This document shows, one piece after another, positions 51,509 to 60,481 of a DNA stretch of 64,000 nt. The position numbers and the translations under genes were made by a program. Source of the stretch: an uncultured Oscillospiraceae bacterium (GTDB taxonomy: Bacteria > Bacillota > Clostridia > Oscillospirales > Acutalibacteraceae); contig UQQR01000001.1 of NCBI GenBank assembly GCA_900543215.1, positions 90,128 to 154,127 on the forward strand. Direction: 5' to 3'. Under the pieces are notes generated by a model, which was not told where the DNA came from, ran no database searches, and saw only the letters and a list, made by a program, of their open reading frames with translations. The stretch's first letter is position 1. Each line of letters starts with the position of its first letter.

Positions 51509-52754
51509 ATGACGCCTTTTTAAGCTCTGCGTTATCGGTTACCGATTCGGCGGTTTTAAGCATATTCTCCGCAAAAATTCCGTAGCCCGTTGTGGGGTCG
51601 TCTATCAGCACATGGGTCACCGCACCTACAAGCTTTCCGTTTTGAAGCAAGGGCGAGCCCGACATACCCTGTACTATACCGCCTGTCTTTTCAAGTAGCT
51701 CCTTATCGGTCACTGTAACGGTAAGATTTTGTGTTGACGCCATATAAGCCGAGCCTCTTTTCTTGATTTTGCACTCGTAAAGCTTAGGCGTTCCCCCGTC
51801 GATAGTGCAAAGCATTTGCGCGGCGCCGTCCTTGACCTCGTTTTTAAGCGCAATTTCCGTAAGGTCCGAAAGACTGATTTTACCCTTTAACAGGCTATAT
51901 ACACCGTTTTCAGAGTTTTTGTCTATTCCTCCGAGCGCAGTATATGTGAACTTACCCTTTAGCTGACCGGGACTGCCCGAAGCGCCCTTTTCAACCGAAA
52001 CGATTTCCGCCTTGACGATTTCGCCCGTATCAAGGGACAAAAGCTCGCCCGTATCCTCGTCGCATACGCCGTGACCGAGACCGCACACAACCCCCGTCAT
52101 AGGACTGTAAAAGGTAAGCGTGCCGATTCCGGCGGAGCTGTCTCTTACCCAAAGTCCTATCTTAAAATCGCCCGTTTCGCTTGATTTGACCGGATTGCAG
52201 AGCAGAGTTTTCTTTTTCCCCGCGCGCTTAATTACAAATTTTATCTTTTCACCGCCCGATTCGGATACCACCGCACTCAGCTCCTCGTTTGTATGAACAG
52301 GTCTTCCGTCAGCCGAAAGAATGTAATCTCCCTTTTTAATTCCCGCCTTCTCCGCAGGACTGACGGCGCCGTTTTCCGTCTGCACCTCGGTAACATCTAT
52401 AACCAAAACTCCGTCGGTATAAAGCTTCATACCAAACGGCGTGCCGAGCACCGCAACATACATTTCGTCTACGACCTCAACGCTCACGGTAGAAAAAGGT
52501 ATAACTCCGAATGCCTTTAGCCCCACCTTGAATTCTTCGCCGATTTCATTTGACACTCCGCTTTCCGACAGCTTTGCCCCCTTATATTCGGCGGTTATCG
52601 GTATAGGTGTATTAAAGCTTAATACATCGCCCTTTTTAACCTTATATTTTTCACCGAGAGAATTTCCGAGATAAAAAATTGCGGAAAAAATAAATATATC
52701 TAACCCCAAAAGAACAAAAAATGTTACTTTTGAGAATACACGCATAAATTTCAA
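51507..52754 (-). CDS. spoIVB: SpoIVB peptidase (S55)
   Basis: SpoIVB is the forespore-secreted serine protease that cuts SpoIVFA and so triggers SigK maturation. The roughly 415-residue product has an N-terminal membrane segment, a PDZ domain (AGIKKGDYILSADGRP) and the S55 domain with LGHGVCD (His), EKGASGSPGQL, and the nucleophile Ser in GMSGSPLLQNGKLVGAVTHVL. The start is ambiguous: GTG 52763, TTG 52754 or ATG 52745. GGAAG spacing favours the TTG. In Bacillus spoIVB lies beside recN, but here it is about 30 kb away. Confidence 0.92.
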   Translation of the reverse strand: MKFMRVFSKVTFFVLLGLDIFIFSAIFYLGNSLGEKYKVKKGDVLSFNTPIPITAEYKGAKLSESGVSNEIGEEFKVGLKAFGVIPFSTVSVEVVDEMYVAVLGTPFGMKLYTDGVLVIDVTEVQTENGAVSPAEKAGIKKGDYILSADGRPVHTNEELSAVVSESGGEKIKFVIKRAGKKKTLLCNPVKSSETGDFKIGLWVRDSSAGIGTLTFYSPMTGVVCGLGHGVCDEDTGELLSLDTGEIVKAEIVSVEKGASGSPGQLKGKFTYTALGGIDKNSENGVYSLLKGKISLSDLTEIALKNEVKDGAAQMLCTIDGGTPKLYECKIKKRGSAYMASTQNLTVTVTDKELLEKTGGIVQGMSGSPLLQNGKLVGAVTHVLIDDPTTGYGIFAENMLKTAESVTDNAELKKAS

Positions 52755-52841
52755 AACAATCACTTCCCTGATTATTTTGTGCGCTTTTTGATGTATTAAT
52801 TATTACAAAAATAACCGCTGTAAAAAAACAGCGGTTATTCT

Positions 52842-53123
52842 TCAGTTTTCAAAAAAGCTTTTTCTCGGTTTTCGTATAAACGGCGCGGAATCGGTAGTAA
52901 CAAGTATTGTTTCCTGACCGATTACCTCAATCTCGTTCCAAGGAATAACAATATCCTCCTCGTGTCCGAAAATCCCGAAAAATCTCGGTCTGCCGGGCAA
53001 AACAACCGAGGTCAGTCTGCCGTCCGCAGTGTTGAACTCAACATCATAAACATAGCCGAGAACGCATCCGTTTTTAATGCAAACAACCTGCTTATTTCTG
53101 AGATCCGCAATTCTGCAATCCAT
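52842..53123 (-). CDS. YlmC/YmxH family PRC-barrel protein
   Basis: A 93-residue PRC-barrel protein with RIADLRNKQVVCI, GYVYDVEFNT, VVLPGRPRFFGIFG and DIVIPWNEIEVIG, the pattern of the YlmC/YmxH sporulation-associated family. GGGAG precedes the ATG. Function is unknown; the domain often binds proteins or RNA. Confidence 0.88.
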   Translation of the reverse strand: MDCRIADLRNKQVVCIKNGCVLGYVYDVEFNTADGRLTSVVLPGRPRFFGIFGHEEDIVIPWNEIEVIGQETILVTTDSAPFIRKPRKSFFEN

Positions 53124-53180
53124 TTTCCGTCACTCTCCCGTATTGGTGTTACAGGAAAATATATGCCGAATTACCGCGGT

Positions 53181-54023
53181 TTAGTCGTCAAAAACATTTT
53201 CGTCTTCTTCCTCGCCGTCCTCGTTGATGATTTTTTTGGGCGCTTCCTCTACCTCAATACCGAGGTCGCGGCGTTTTTCAATATCCTCCTCGGGGTGTTC
53301 AAGGTAATACGGGTCAATTATATATTTTTTAATTGCCGGAAAGGCGCAGAACTGCACCAGCAAGAATTTAAACGACGGGAAAATAAGCATATACAGTAAA
53401 ATTTCCAGCGTTATAACAATAATAAAAGCCGATTTGAAGAGGAAAAGCAAACCTATATTCACGGCGTAAACAAGCAAAAGCGAGAAGAAACAGGCAAGAT
53501 TACGCTTCATATTAATGAAAACAAACTTAAAGCTGTTTTTGTAAACCTGTTTAAACGTAAATTTAAAGGTTATGATAAGCGTCCAGATATAGTAATTCAT
53601 CACGGTAAAAATGAAAAGAATACAAAGTGAAATTCCCATTCCTATCGAGGACATAACACCTTTTGCGCCGAACCAAAAGAAATGCAGATCAAACGCCAAA
53701 ACAGCATAAACCAATATATTTATTATTCCCACGGCAAGCGACTGCTTCCAATTTTTCTTGATTGTTTCAAAAAAATCGCTCAAGCCGAAGGAGTGCTTAT
53801 CCCTTGCGATATTTCTTGTAACATTAGTAATGCCGGCTGAAGCAAGCCCGTTTGTAAGCACGGGAACGCTGATTAAATCATAAACCAAATTAATGGTTAT
53901 AAATTTCCAAAAGTTTCTGAAAAAGGTCTCAAAAAAAACTATTATCGTTTTCTTTTTGGGCGCGTTTTTAGAAATGCCCGGACCCTCTTTTTCATAATTG
54001 AATAAACCGAAAAAGCCTGCCAT
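53181..54023 (-). CDS. DUF624 (YesL-like) membrane protein
   Basis: A 280-residue protein with GLFNYEKEGPGISKNAPKKK at the N-terminus, the characteristic start of clostridial DUF624 proteins, then five or so membrane helices and an acidic cytoplasmic tail ending in a Glu/Asp run. YesL relatives sit near carbohydrate genes in Bacillus, but no such context is present. It begins in the stop region of the next upstream membrane gene (1-base overlap). Confidence 0.75.
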   Translation of the reverse strand: MAGFFGLFNYEKEGPGISKNAPKKKTIIVFFETFFRNFWKFITINLVYDLISVPVLTNGLASAGITNVTRNIARDKHSFGLSDFFETIKKNWKQSLAVGIINILVYAVLAFDLHFFWFGAKGVMSSIGMGISLCILFIFTVMNYYIWTLIITFKFTFKQVYKNSFKFVFINMKRNLACFFSLLLVYAVNIGLLFLFKSAFIIVITLEILLYMLIFPSFKFLLVQFCAFPAIKKYIIDPYYLEHPEEDIEKRRDLGIEVEEAPKKIINEDGEEEDENVFDD

Positions 54024-54754
54024 TAATTATTCTCCCCGTTTTTCTTTTTGTAAATCATTTTTTCGCCTATCGAAATGTTTTTATAACCGAGTATATATGA
54101 GCCGAAAGACGCCGCCGGAATTATAAGCGGCAACAAGAAAAGCAGAATATACCGTCCCACGGAAAGGTCAGCCGCCGTTTTAGCGCCGTTCAATATTACC
54201 TCTATTAACGAAAAGAAGCACGGATTAAATGTTTTAAATAACAGCGGTGACAGATTAAACCCTAAAATTTTTGCCGCTGTCAGACAAAGCAAAAACAGGT
54301 ATATCGGTATAACCGATATCAAGCCTATTTTAAGCCCCTTGAGCTTGTCCTCGTTTTCGTGCTCGAATTTTACAAGATTGCTGTCCTTAGTGCCAAGCTG
54401 CCACAGATTCGGGTAAATAAAGCACAGCAGAAGCATAATGCAAAACACCTGTGAAACAATAAGGTATGCCGCCTTACCGGAGCCCGACAGAACCGAGCGA
54501 ATCGACGCTTCGGTTACGGTATAGCCCTTGTCGGTATATTCCTGTTTTTTGGTGTCCTCACCGTCAGCGTAATAATATGTATAAAGCTCCTCGGCGTCAT
54601 CACTGCCGCTTACCGTGCCGTAAGCCGTGTAGCCTATATTTTTTGTAAACGCCGCCGTTGCAAGCACGCTGAACGACACCACAAGGAAGAAACACATAAT
54701 ATTAATTACAACAATTTTTAAAAACTGCTTTAAGCCTGCCTTAAAAATTTCCAT
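54023..54754 (-). CDS. Multi-pass membrane protein of unknown function
   Basis: A 243-residue protein: one helix, an extracytoplasmic loop rich in Tyr/Asp/Thr (TAYGTVSGSDDAEELYTYYY region), then four or so helices and a basic tail. The family is not recognised. It overlaps the DUF624 gene, so the pair is probably made together and may interact. Confidence 0.7.
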   Translation of the reverse strand: MEIFKAGLKQFLKIVVINIMCFFLVVSFSVLATAAFTKNIGYTAYGTVSGSDDAEELYTYYYADGEDTKKQEYTDKGYTVTEASIRSVLSGSGKAAYLIVSQVFCIMLLLCFIYPNLWQLGTKDSNLVKFEHENEDKLKGLKIGLISVIPIYLFLLCLTAAKILGFNLSPLLFKTFNPCFFSLIEVILNGAKTAADLSVGRYILLFLLPLIIPAASFGSYILGYKNISIGEKMIYKKKNGENN

Positions 54755-54851
54755 TCTACCACACCTATAATAATATTATTTTTATTATATGTCAATAAAA
54801 AGACAAATGCAAGAAAGAGATTATATCTTTCCCGCATTTTTAATAATTTAT

Positions 54852-55124
54852 TTACAATATAATTGCCAGCGCCACCGCCGCCGCAACAACCGCAATAAAA
54901 GAAACGGCAATGAGGCGTATCATTTTTTTCCTTTTTATTACGCTTCGCAGATTGCGTCTTCTTACAGTGTCGTCATAATTAAACGAAAAACTGCTTGCGG
55001 CTTTTTTTAATTGCTTTGCGCTTAATGTTCCGTACTCGGGAGTAACATAAAAAACAATTTTTTCAAAAAGCTTACTGCCCGTATTATTTACCACAATTAC
55101 TGTTTTACTTACGCCTTTAACCAT
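54852..55124 (-). CDS. Small tail-anchored protein of unknown function
   Basis: A 90-residue protein with KTVIVVNNTGSKLFEKIVFY and VTPEYGTLSAKQLKKAA, a basic segment with RRRNLRSVIKRKK, and a C-terminal membrane helix. The same architecture recurs in Oscillospiraceae genomes as far as I recall, but no function is known. The upstream region has DnaA-box-like sites. Confidence 0.65.
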   Translation of the reverse strand: MVKGVSKTVIVVNNTGSKLFEKIVFYVTPEYGTLSAKQLKKAASSFSFNYDDTVRRRNLRSVIKRKKMIRLIAVSFIAVVAAAVALAIIL

Positions 55125-55197
55125 TTTTCCGCCCCTTTGTATTTACTGTTAATATTTTGGTCGCGAATCAGGAAAAATATTCAAGTTGACATAAAAA

Positions 55198-55257
55198 TGT
55201 GGATAACTCGGTGGAAAAGTTGATTAAGTAAGGGTTTCAGGGGAAAAGTTATCCACC
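55198..55257. promoter_or_regulatory. Cluster of DnaA-box-like sites
   Basis: TGTGGATAA at 55198-55206 is an exact complement of the DnaA box TTATCCACA. TTATCCACC at 55249-55257 has one mismatch and opposite orientation, and GTGGAAAAG at 55211-55219 is a weaker match. They lie in a 158-base gene-free gap with no dnaA nearby. Confidence 0.45.
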
Positions 55258-55282
55258 GGAAAGCAAATTTCGACGGTTTATG

Positions 55283-55978
55283 TTAATTATTTTCTTTATA
55301 TGTTCTGCCGTTTAAAAACGCAACCGCCCGTTCAACCGAGTCTCTGCTGTTACCCCAGTCCTCATTTTCACGGCTTCGATAATCGTACATTGTGCAGTAT
55401 TTTGAAATATCCTTATACAGCTCTGCGGAGTATTCCCCCGTTATTCTGTTTAAGGCGGCTGAAAAATCGCCGTAATATCGGCGCATATTCTTTTTAGAAG
55501 CGCCGTTTAACAGCCTTTCATAATGAGGAAGACAAAATACCGTCTGCGAATCGAACATATCTCTGAAATCCTTTTCATTTTCATAACAGCGGTAAACGGT
55601 TTCTATCATTCGGGAAAGTCCCCATTCGATTTTAGAGCAAATAAAGCAGGAAGAAGACACATTTTTTGCGTTTTCCGCCTTTTTACCGTCGGGATTAAAA
55701 ATCTTTTTTTCAAACAAATTTTTGTTTATCTCGGCAATGTGGGTTTCTAACATAAGCGCCAGCTGAAGTCTTCCCCTGCGCCCCATCATTTTTCCGTAAT
55801 GGTATTCGCAAAATCCGACCTTATTTGTTTCTATCCTTACATCCGGCTCCATCATAGCGTCGCCGAGTATATAAGAGGTCATACGCTCCTCAATCGTGTC
55901 CCTCATACGGCATATCGGACAGCCGTCGTTATGCTCAAAGACCTCGCTTATCGGTATTGTGCAAATATCGTCTCTCAT
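55283..55978 (-). CDS. DUF6062-like cysteine-rich protein
   Basis: A 231-residue soluble protein with four evenly placed metal-type motifs: CPIC near residue 20, CEYH near 57, CFIC near 111 and CLPHY near 148. These make two similar halves, each with a CxxC and a CxxH, so probably two zinc or iron-sulfur sites. The pattern fits the DUF6062 family of Clostridia; function unknown. AAGGAG lies 10 bases before the ATG. Confidence 0.7.
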   Translation of the reverse strand: MRDDICTIPISEVFEHNDGCPICRMRDTIEERMTSYILGDAMMEPDVRIETNKVGFCEYHYGKMMGRRGRLQLALMLETHIAEINKNLFEKKIFNPDGKKAENAKNVSSSCFICSKIEWGLSRMIETVYRCYENEKDFRDMFDSQTVFCLPHYERLLNGASKKNMRRYYGDFSAALNRITGEYSAELYKDISKYCTMYDYRSRENEDWGNSRDSVERAVAFLNGRTYKENN

Positions 55979-56046
55979 TTTGAAATTCTCCTTAAATTGA
56001 TATTGATACAGAACAGAAAAAATTGTATAATTAGTTCGGTGATAAT

Positions 56047-56880
56047 ATGTACAGTGTGGAATATAAAAACGGCAACGCTTACCTTACCTGTCCCGACGGG
56101 CTTGACCTTAAAAACACTCTTGACTGCGGACAGGCTTTCAGGTGGGCACCGAATGAAAATAATCATTGGCACGGTGCCGCATACGGTAAATACTTAGAGC
56201 TTTCAAAAGAGCCTGACGGCACTCTGGTGCTTTATAACACATCGGAAAACGATTTTGAAAGCGTTTGGAAGTTTTACTTTGACCTTGACAGGGATTATGG
56301 GGCAGTAAACAGCATACTTTGCGAGGACGAAGCACTTAAAAAAGCGGCAGCATTCTCGGGCGGTATAAGAATACTCAATCAAGAACCGTGGGAAACGCTC
56401 TGCTCGTTTATAATTTCCCAAAATAACAATATAAAACGAATAAAAGGCATAATAAACCGCCTTTGCGAGAGCTTCGGCGATAATATGGGCGGCTGGTACA
56501 GCTTTCCCTCGCCAGACCGTCTTGCCGTTTTAAATGAAGAAGACCTTGCGCCTTTAAGAAGCGGCTTCAGGGCAAAATACATACTCGACGCCGCAAGGAA
56601 GGTGTCATCGGGTCAAATTGACCTTGATAGACTTAAAACCGTTTCCTCTGACGAAGCAAGGGACGCGCTTATGCAGATAAAGGGTGTAGGACCCAAGGTT
56701 GCGGACTGCGTTTCTCTGTTTTCCCTTTGCCACATCGACGCATTTCCAAAGGATGTATGGATAAAACGGGCAATGCAGGTGCTTTTTAACGGCGAGCTGC
56801 CCGAATGCGCAAAGCCGTATGCCGGAATAGCACAGCAATATATATTCTTTTACGCAAGAGAAACAAAGCTTGAAATTTAA
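56047..56880 (+). CDS. ogg: 8-oxoguanine DNA glycosylase (OGG type)
   Basis: A 277-residue HhH-GPD glycosylase that removes 8-oxoguanine and cuts the strand. The N-terminal domain has LDCGQAFRW, as in OGG1. The helix-hairpin-helix is MQIKGVGPKVADCVSL with the catalytic Lys, and the catalytic Asp is in PKDVWIKRAMQ. Clostridial OGG enzymes of this length are known. It is convergent with uvrC and their stop codons overlap by 4 bases, pairing two repair genes tail to tail. Confidence 0.9.
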   Translation: MYSVEYKNGNAYLTCPDGLDLKNTLDCGQAFRWAPNENNHWHGAAYGKYLELSKEPDGTLVLYNTSENDFESVWKFYFDLDRDYGAVNSILCEDEALKKAAAFSGGIRILNQEPWETLCSFIISQNNNIKRIKGIINRLCESFGDNMGGWYSFPSPDRLAVLNEEDLAPLRSGFRAKYILDAARKVSSGQIDLDRLKTVSSDEARDALMQIKGVGPKVADCVSLFSLCHIDAFPKDVWIKRAMQVLFNGELPECAKPYAGIAQQYIFFYARETKLEI

Positions 56881-58700
56881 TTAAAGTACTTGTAAACCGC
56901 TTCGGCAGAGGCTTTGGTCATACCCGGAGCAGACTCCAGTTCTTTTACATCGGCACTTTTGATTTTTGCCATTGTTTTAAAATGCTTTAAAAGCGAGGCG
57001 GCTCGGTTCTCCCCGATTCCGGGTATTTTCACAAGTTCCGAATTTATCATAGCCTTACTGCGGCGGTTTTTGTGGTAGCCTATCGCAAAACGGTGAACCT
57101 CGTCCTGAATATCGGTTATGAAAGTAAACGCCGCACGGTTTGATTTTATAGAGATGTCACCGCCCTTTGCGGCGATGGCCCTTGTACGGTGCTTCGAATC
57201 CTTGACCATACCGAATAACGGAACATTAACACCGTGCTTTTCGAGAACCGGCACAACAGCCGACATCTGACCCTGACCGCCGTCGAGCAAAATAAGGTCG
57301 GGCATAACGGAGAACCATTCGTCCTCCCCTTTTTCAAACTCGGTAAATCGGCGGTCAAGCACCTCCGCCATAGAGCGGAAATCGTCCTGACCCGAAAACG
57401 ACTTTATCTTAAAGCGTTTATACGCCTGCCTTAACGGTCTGCCGTCCTTATACACAATCATTCCCGCAACATTTTCGCTTCCGGCGGTATTTGAAATATC
57501 GTAAGCCTCAATATATCTCGGAGCGGTGCTTAAACCCAACAGTCTCGACAGCTCGTCAAGCACGGAGGTCTCTCTGCCCGTTCTGTTTATTATTTCCGAC
57601 ATATTTTCGGCGGCATTGTTAAAGCACATATCAAGCAAAGCCTTTTGCTCGCCGATTTTCGGGTTTATTACCGAAACCTTACGGTCTGAAATTTCACTTA
57701 ACCATTCCTCAACCGCCGAGAAATCACTGTCGGTGTCAATCAGTATCCTGCCCGGTATATCGGAACGGTCGGCATAATATCTCTGTAAAAATTCGCCGTA
57801 CAGGGTTTCCCTGTCCGATACGCCGTCTATTATATATTTCTTTTTATCCGTAAGCCGATAATTCCTGAATACCAAAATTTCGGTACACGCTGTCTCTCCT
57901 ATCAGTGCTGAAGCAATAACATCCTCGTCCTTATAGGTCGCCCGTACCACCTTTTGCTTTTCCTTAATTTTGTTTATGGCGGCTATCCTGTCTCTAAGCC
58001 TTGCGGCGGTTTCAAAATCAAGCCGTTCCGCGGCTTTTTCCATTTCGGCTCTTATCCGTTCCTCCGTGTTTCCGTCACGGTCGCCGTGCTTGATAAATTC
58101 AACTGCCGATGACAGCGATTCCAAGTATTCCTCAAGCGGCATTTTGCCCCTGCACGGAGCCTCGCACAGTCCGATATGGTAATTAAGGCACGGCTTTGAC
58201 GGCTTATCAAAGCTCCTTGTGCAACCGGGCAGCTTGAAAATTTTGCGTGCCTCATCCACCGCTTCCCTCACTACATAATGAGAGGTATACGGACCTATAA
58301 AGGTTCCCTTTCCGTCGGTAGATTTTGCGGTTGTAAGCTTTTTCCACTTTTCATCCGTAATTTTTATATACGAATATCCCTTATCATCCTTAAGCAGTAT
58401 ATTATATTTAGGTTGATTTTGTTTGATAAGCGAGTTTTCAAGAATAAGCGCCTCAAATTCACTGTCGCAGAGTATATATTCAAAATCCGCGACATTCGAA
58501 ACCATTCGTTTCACCTTTTCGGTATGCTGATTTCCGCTTCCGAAATACTGCGTAACGCGGTTTTTAAGCGCTTTTGCCTTACCGATGTATATAATTACAC
58601 CGTTTTTGTCTTTCATTATATATACTCCCGGCGTAAGCGGAAGACGGTTTGCTTTAGCCTTAAGCTCTGCTAATTTATCCTGATCGGCATAACGGTTCAT
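56877..58700 (-). CDS. uvrC: Excinuclease ABC subunit C
   Basis: UvrC makes both incisions in nucleotide excision repair. The 607-residue protein has the GIY-YIG domain (GVYIMKDKNGVIIYIGKA), a Cys cluster including CLNYHIGLCEAPC, a UVR motif near residue 205, the RNase H-like domain (YDISNTAG, LLDGGQGQ) and tandem HhH at the end (VKIPGIGENRAASLLKHF, SAPGMTKASAE). Confidence 0.97.
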   Translation of the reverse strand: MNRYADQDKLAELKAKANRLPLTPGVYIMKDKNGVIIYIGKAKALKNRVTQYFGSGNQHTEKVKRMVSNVADFEYILCDSEFEALILENSLIKQNQPKYNILLKDDKGYSYIKITDEKWKKLTTAKSTDGKGTFIGPYTSHYVVREAVDEARKIFKLPGCTRSFDKPSKPCLNYHIGLCEAPCRGKMPLEEYLESLSSAVEFIKHGDRDGNTEERIRAEMEKAAERLDFETAARLRDRIAAINKIKEKQKVVRATYKDEDVIASALIGETACTEILVFRNYRLTDKKKYIIDGVSDRETLYGEFLQRYYADRSDIPGRILIDTDSDFSAVEEWLSEISDRKVSVINPKIGEQKALLDMCFNNAAENMSEIINRTGRETSVLDELSRLLGLSTAPRYIEAYDISNTAGSENVAGMIVYKDGRPLRQAYKRFKIKSFSGQDDFRSMAEVLDRRFTEFEKGEDEWFSVMPDLILLDGGQGQMSAVVPVLEKHGVNVPLFGMVKDSKHRTRAIAAKGGDISIKSNRAAFTFITDIQDEVHRFAIGYHKNRRSKAMINSELVKIPGIGENRAASLLKHFKTMAKIKSADVKELESAPGMTKASAEAVYKYFN

Positions 58701-58774
58701 TATAACACCTCTTTTAATATTTTATCGTAATAAACGCCTTTGTGCAAGTATTGTTTTTCGGAGTGAATTAATTT

Positions 58775-59164
58775 ATGAGAAAATTTTTACTGATTTTTAT
58801 TTCTGTTTTAATGCCGCTTCCGCTATCCTCTTGCGGATATAATGAAAGTGCGGACACTCACAGCGAGATAGTAATCAATCTGCCGTCCGATAACACGCTT
58901 AACGGCTATCGAACCGAAAGCTCCGAAGCGGAAACTGCAACCGGTGAAATGCCCGATAAAATATCCGTTGACCAAACGAAGCCGGGTTCGGGAGGAACCA
59001 CGGTATCGACAGGCAGCTATGTTGGGAACAAAAAGACCCATGTTTTCCATAAATCAAGCTGTTCCTCAATAAAGAAAACCAAAGACGAAAACAAGGCATA
59101 TTTTAAGGAACGAACCGATGCGGTAAATCAGGGATATTCGCCCTGCAAGCGCTGTAATCCGTAA
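58775..59164 (+). CDS. Lipoprotein with C-terminal Ada-type metal-binding motif
   Basis: A 129-residue protein. The N-terminus is a lipoprotein signal with lipobox LSSC at residues 17-20. A low-complexity linker of about 65 residues follows, and the C-terminal 45 residues read SYVGNKKTHVFHKSSC, then GYSPCKRCNP. The HxxxC plus CxxC arrangement resembles the Ada-like metal-binding domain often attached to thermonucleases. No nuclease domain is present, so it is a stand-alone surface form. Function unknown. GGAGTGA precedes the ATG. Confidence 0.72.
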   Translation: MRKFLLIFISVLMPLPLSSCGYNESADTHSEIVINLPSDNTLNGYRTESSEAETATGEMPDKISVDQTKPGSGGTTVSTGSYVGNKKTHVFHKSSCSSIKKTKDENKAYFKERTDAVNQGYSPCKRCNP

Positions 59165-59211
59165 TATTTTTGCTTTTCTTCCATATAATTATCGTGGAAG
59201 GAGCAAAGTGT

Positions 59212-59721
59212 ATGAAAAAATACGGTTGTTATATTACCGAATTTATTATTGTGGGAATTGTTGGCAGTCTATGGCACTTTTTCTATGACTGGACAAATGA
59301 AAACGCGTTTGTCGGTGCGTTTGCGCCTGTAAACGAAAGTACCTTTGAGCATTTAAAGCTTTTGTTTTTCCCCGTTATTATATATTCGATTATTGAATTT
59401 TTTGTGTTAAAGGACCGCCCCGAAAATTATATCTCTGCGGCGTCTGCGGGAATTTTTACGGGTATGCTCGCAATGACGGCGTTTTTTTACACCTACACAG
59501 GCATTTTAGGCTACAACATTATGGTGCTTGATATTTTATGCTATTTTATAGGCCTTGCAGTAATGCTGTACACAAAAAAGAAAATAATCGACAACGGTTC
59601 ATTCAGGTCTAAAACAGCTCAGTATATTTTTATTATAGCAATAATTCTTATGGGCTTCCTGTTTGTAGTATGGACGCACAATCCGCCGACGCTAGGAATT
59701 TTCACTCCGCCGGCAGTATAA
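59212..59721 (+). CDS. DUF6512-like membrane protein
   Basis: A 169-residue protein with five predicted helices and the segments GSLWHFFYDW and FAPVNESTFEHLKLLFFP, conserved in the DUF6512 family of Firmicutes. Function unknown. AAGGAG lies before the ATG at 59212; an in-frame upstream codon at 59170 has no ribosome site. It is followed by a terminator shared with the tRNA gene. Confidence 0.78.
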   Translation: MKKYGCYITEFIIVGIVGSLWHFFYDWTNENAFVGAFAPVNESTFEHLKLLFFPVIIYSIIEFFVLKDRPENYISAASAGIFTGMLAMTAFFYTYTGILGYNIMVLDILCYFIGLAVMLYTKKKIIDNGSFRSKTAQYIFIIAIILMGFLFVVWTHNPPTLGIFTPPAV

Positions 59722-59724
59722 GTA

Positions 59725-59760
59725 TAAAAAAATCGGCAAGGTATAAACCTTGCCGATTTT
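59725..59760. terminator. Bidirectional terminator between DUF6512 gene and tRNA-Lys
   Basis: AATCGGCAAGG and CCTTGCCGATT pair around TATAAA-type loop bases, with an A run on the left and a T run on the right, so it can end both the rightward gene and the leftward tRNA. Confidence 0.9.
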
Positions 59761-59836
59761 TGGTGATCCATCGGGGATTCGAACCCCGGACACCTTGATT
59801 AAAAGTCAAGTGCTCTGCCAACTGAGCTAATGAATC
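59761..59836 (-). tRNA. tRNA-Lys (anticodon UUU)
   Basis: A 76-base cloverleaf with encoded CCA. Acceptor GATTCAT pairs with ATGGATC (one G-T). The D arm is GCTCAGTTGGCAGAGC, the anticodon arm CTTGACTTTTAATCAAG has TTT at the anticodon, and the T arm CGGGGTTCGAATCCCCG is perfect. Discriminator base is A, as usual for tRNA-Lys. Confidence 0.97.
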
Positions 59837-59855
59837 ATAAACAGACAGCTTAAAT

Positions 59856-59884
59856 ATTATATCAATACTTAGTCCGCTTGTCAA
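59856..59884 (-). promoter_or_regulatory. Consensus promoter of tRNA-Lys
   Basis: On the minus strand TTGACA (59884-59879), a 17-base spacer and TATAAT (59861-59856): perfect consensus and spacing, about 20 bases before the tRNA. Confidence 0.92.
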
Positions 59885-59953
59885 GTGTTAAATTCATATT
59901 TTTGCATTTTATGGGAAAATGCCGTATTGCGTATCAATACGGCATTATTTTAA

Positions 59954-60442
59954 TCAATCATTGATTATAACTTTTTCGATTTTGCCTATAATCATATAAT
60001 GTAAGTCATTGTTATACCACCTAAGCGGTTCCTTATCGGTAAAACATTCCTCTTTCATCTGCTGAACATACTGCTTTTTGCAAATTAAAACCATTCTCGC
60101 TTCCTTAAAATAGACGGTATTATCATCAAACACAGGCGTCAGATGCGCAAGAGCCGCCTTGTCAACATCTCTGCCGGATTTTGAGCCGCATATCTTGTGT
60201 ACCTCTCTATTATCACCGTAAAAGCTTAAAGTGAAATAATCGCTGCGGTTTATAAATTCAATCGTATATCTTGTCGGCCGCACAACCGCAAGCATACAGT
60301 CGTTTCCCCACATCTCGCCGGCAAAGCCCCACGAGGCGGTCATCATATTATAGCCGTCCTTATCGCCTGCTGCGACAAGCATATACTCATCCGCTATGTC
60401 TTTTATAAAGTTTTCCTTTAATTCTTTTGCGTCAATAATCAA
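59954..60442 (-). CDS. Flavin reductase family protein
   Basis: A roughly 162-residue flavin-reductase-like (FMN-binding split-barrel) protein with YNMMTASWGFAGEMWG, VRPTRYTIEFI and FTLSFYG, the FMN-binding pattern of this family. A GTG at 60451 lies within the GGGTGA ribosome site, so the TTG at 60442, 5 bases after it, is preferred. Redox partner is unknown. Confidence 0.85.
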   Translation of the reverse strand: MIIDAKELKENFIKDIADEYMLVAAGDKDGYNMMTASWGFAGEMWGNDCMLAVVRPTRYTIEFINRSDYFTLSFYGDNREVHKICGSKSGRDVDKAALAHLTPVFDDNTVYFKEARMVLICKKQYVQQMKEECFTDKEPLRWYNNDLHYMIIGKIEKVIIND

Positions 60443-60481
60443 ATGAATCACCCTTTATAAGTTTATTAATTAAAGGCGGTT

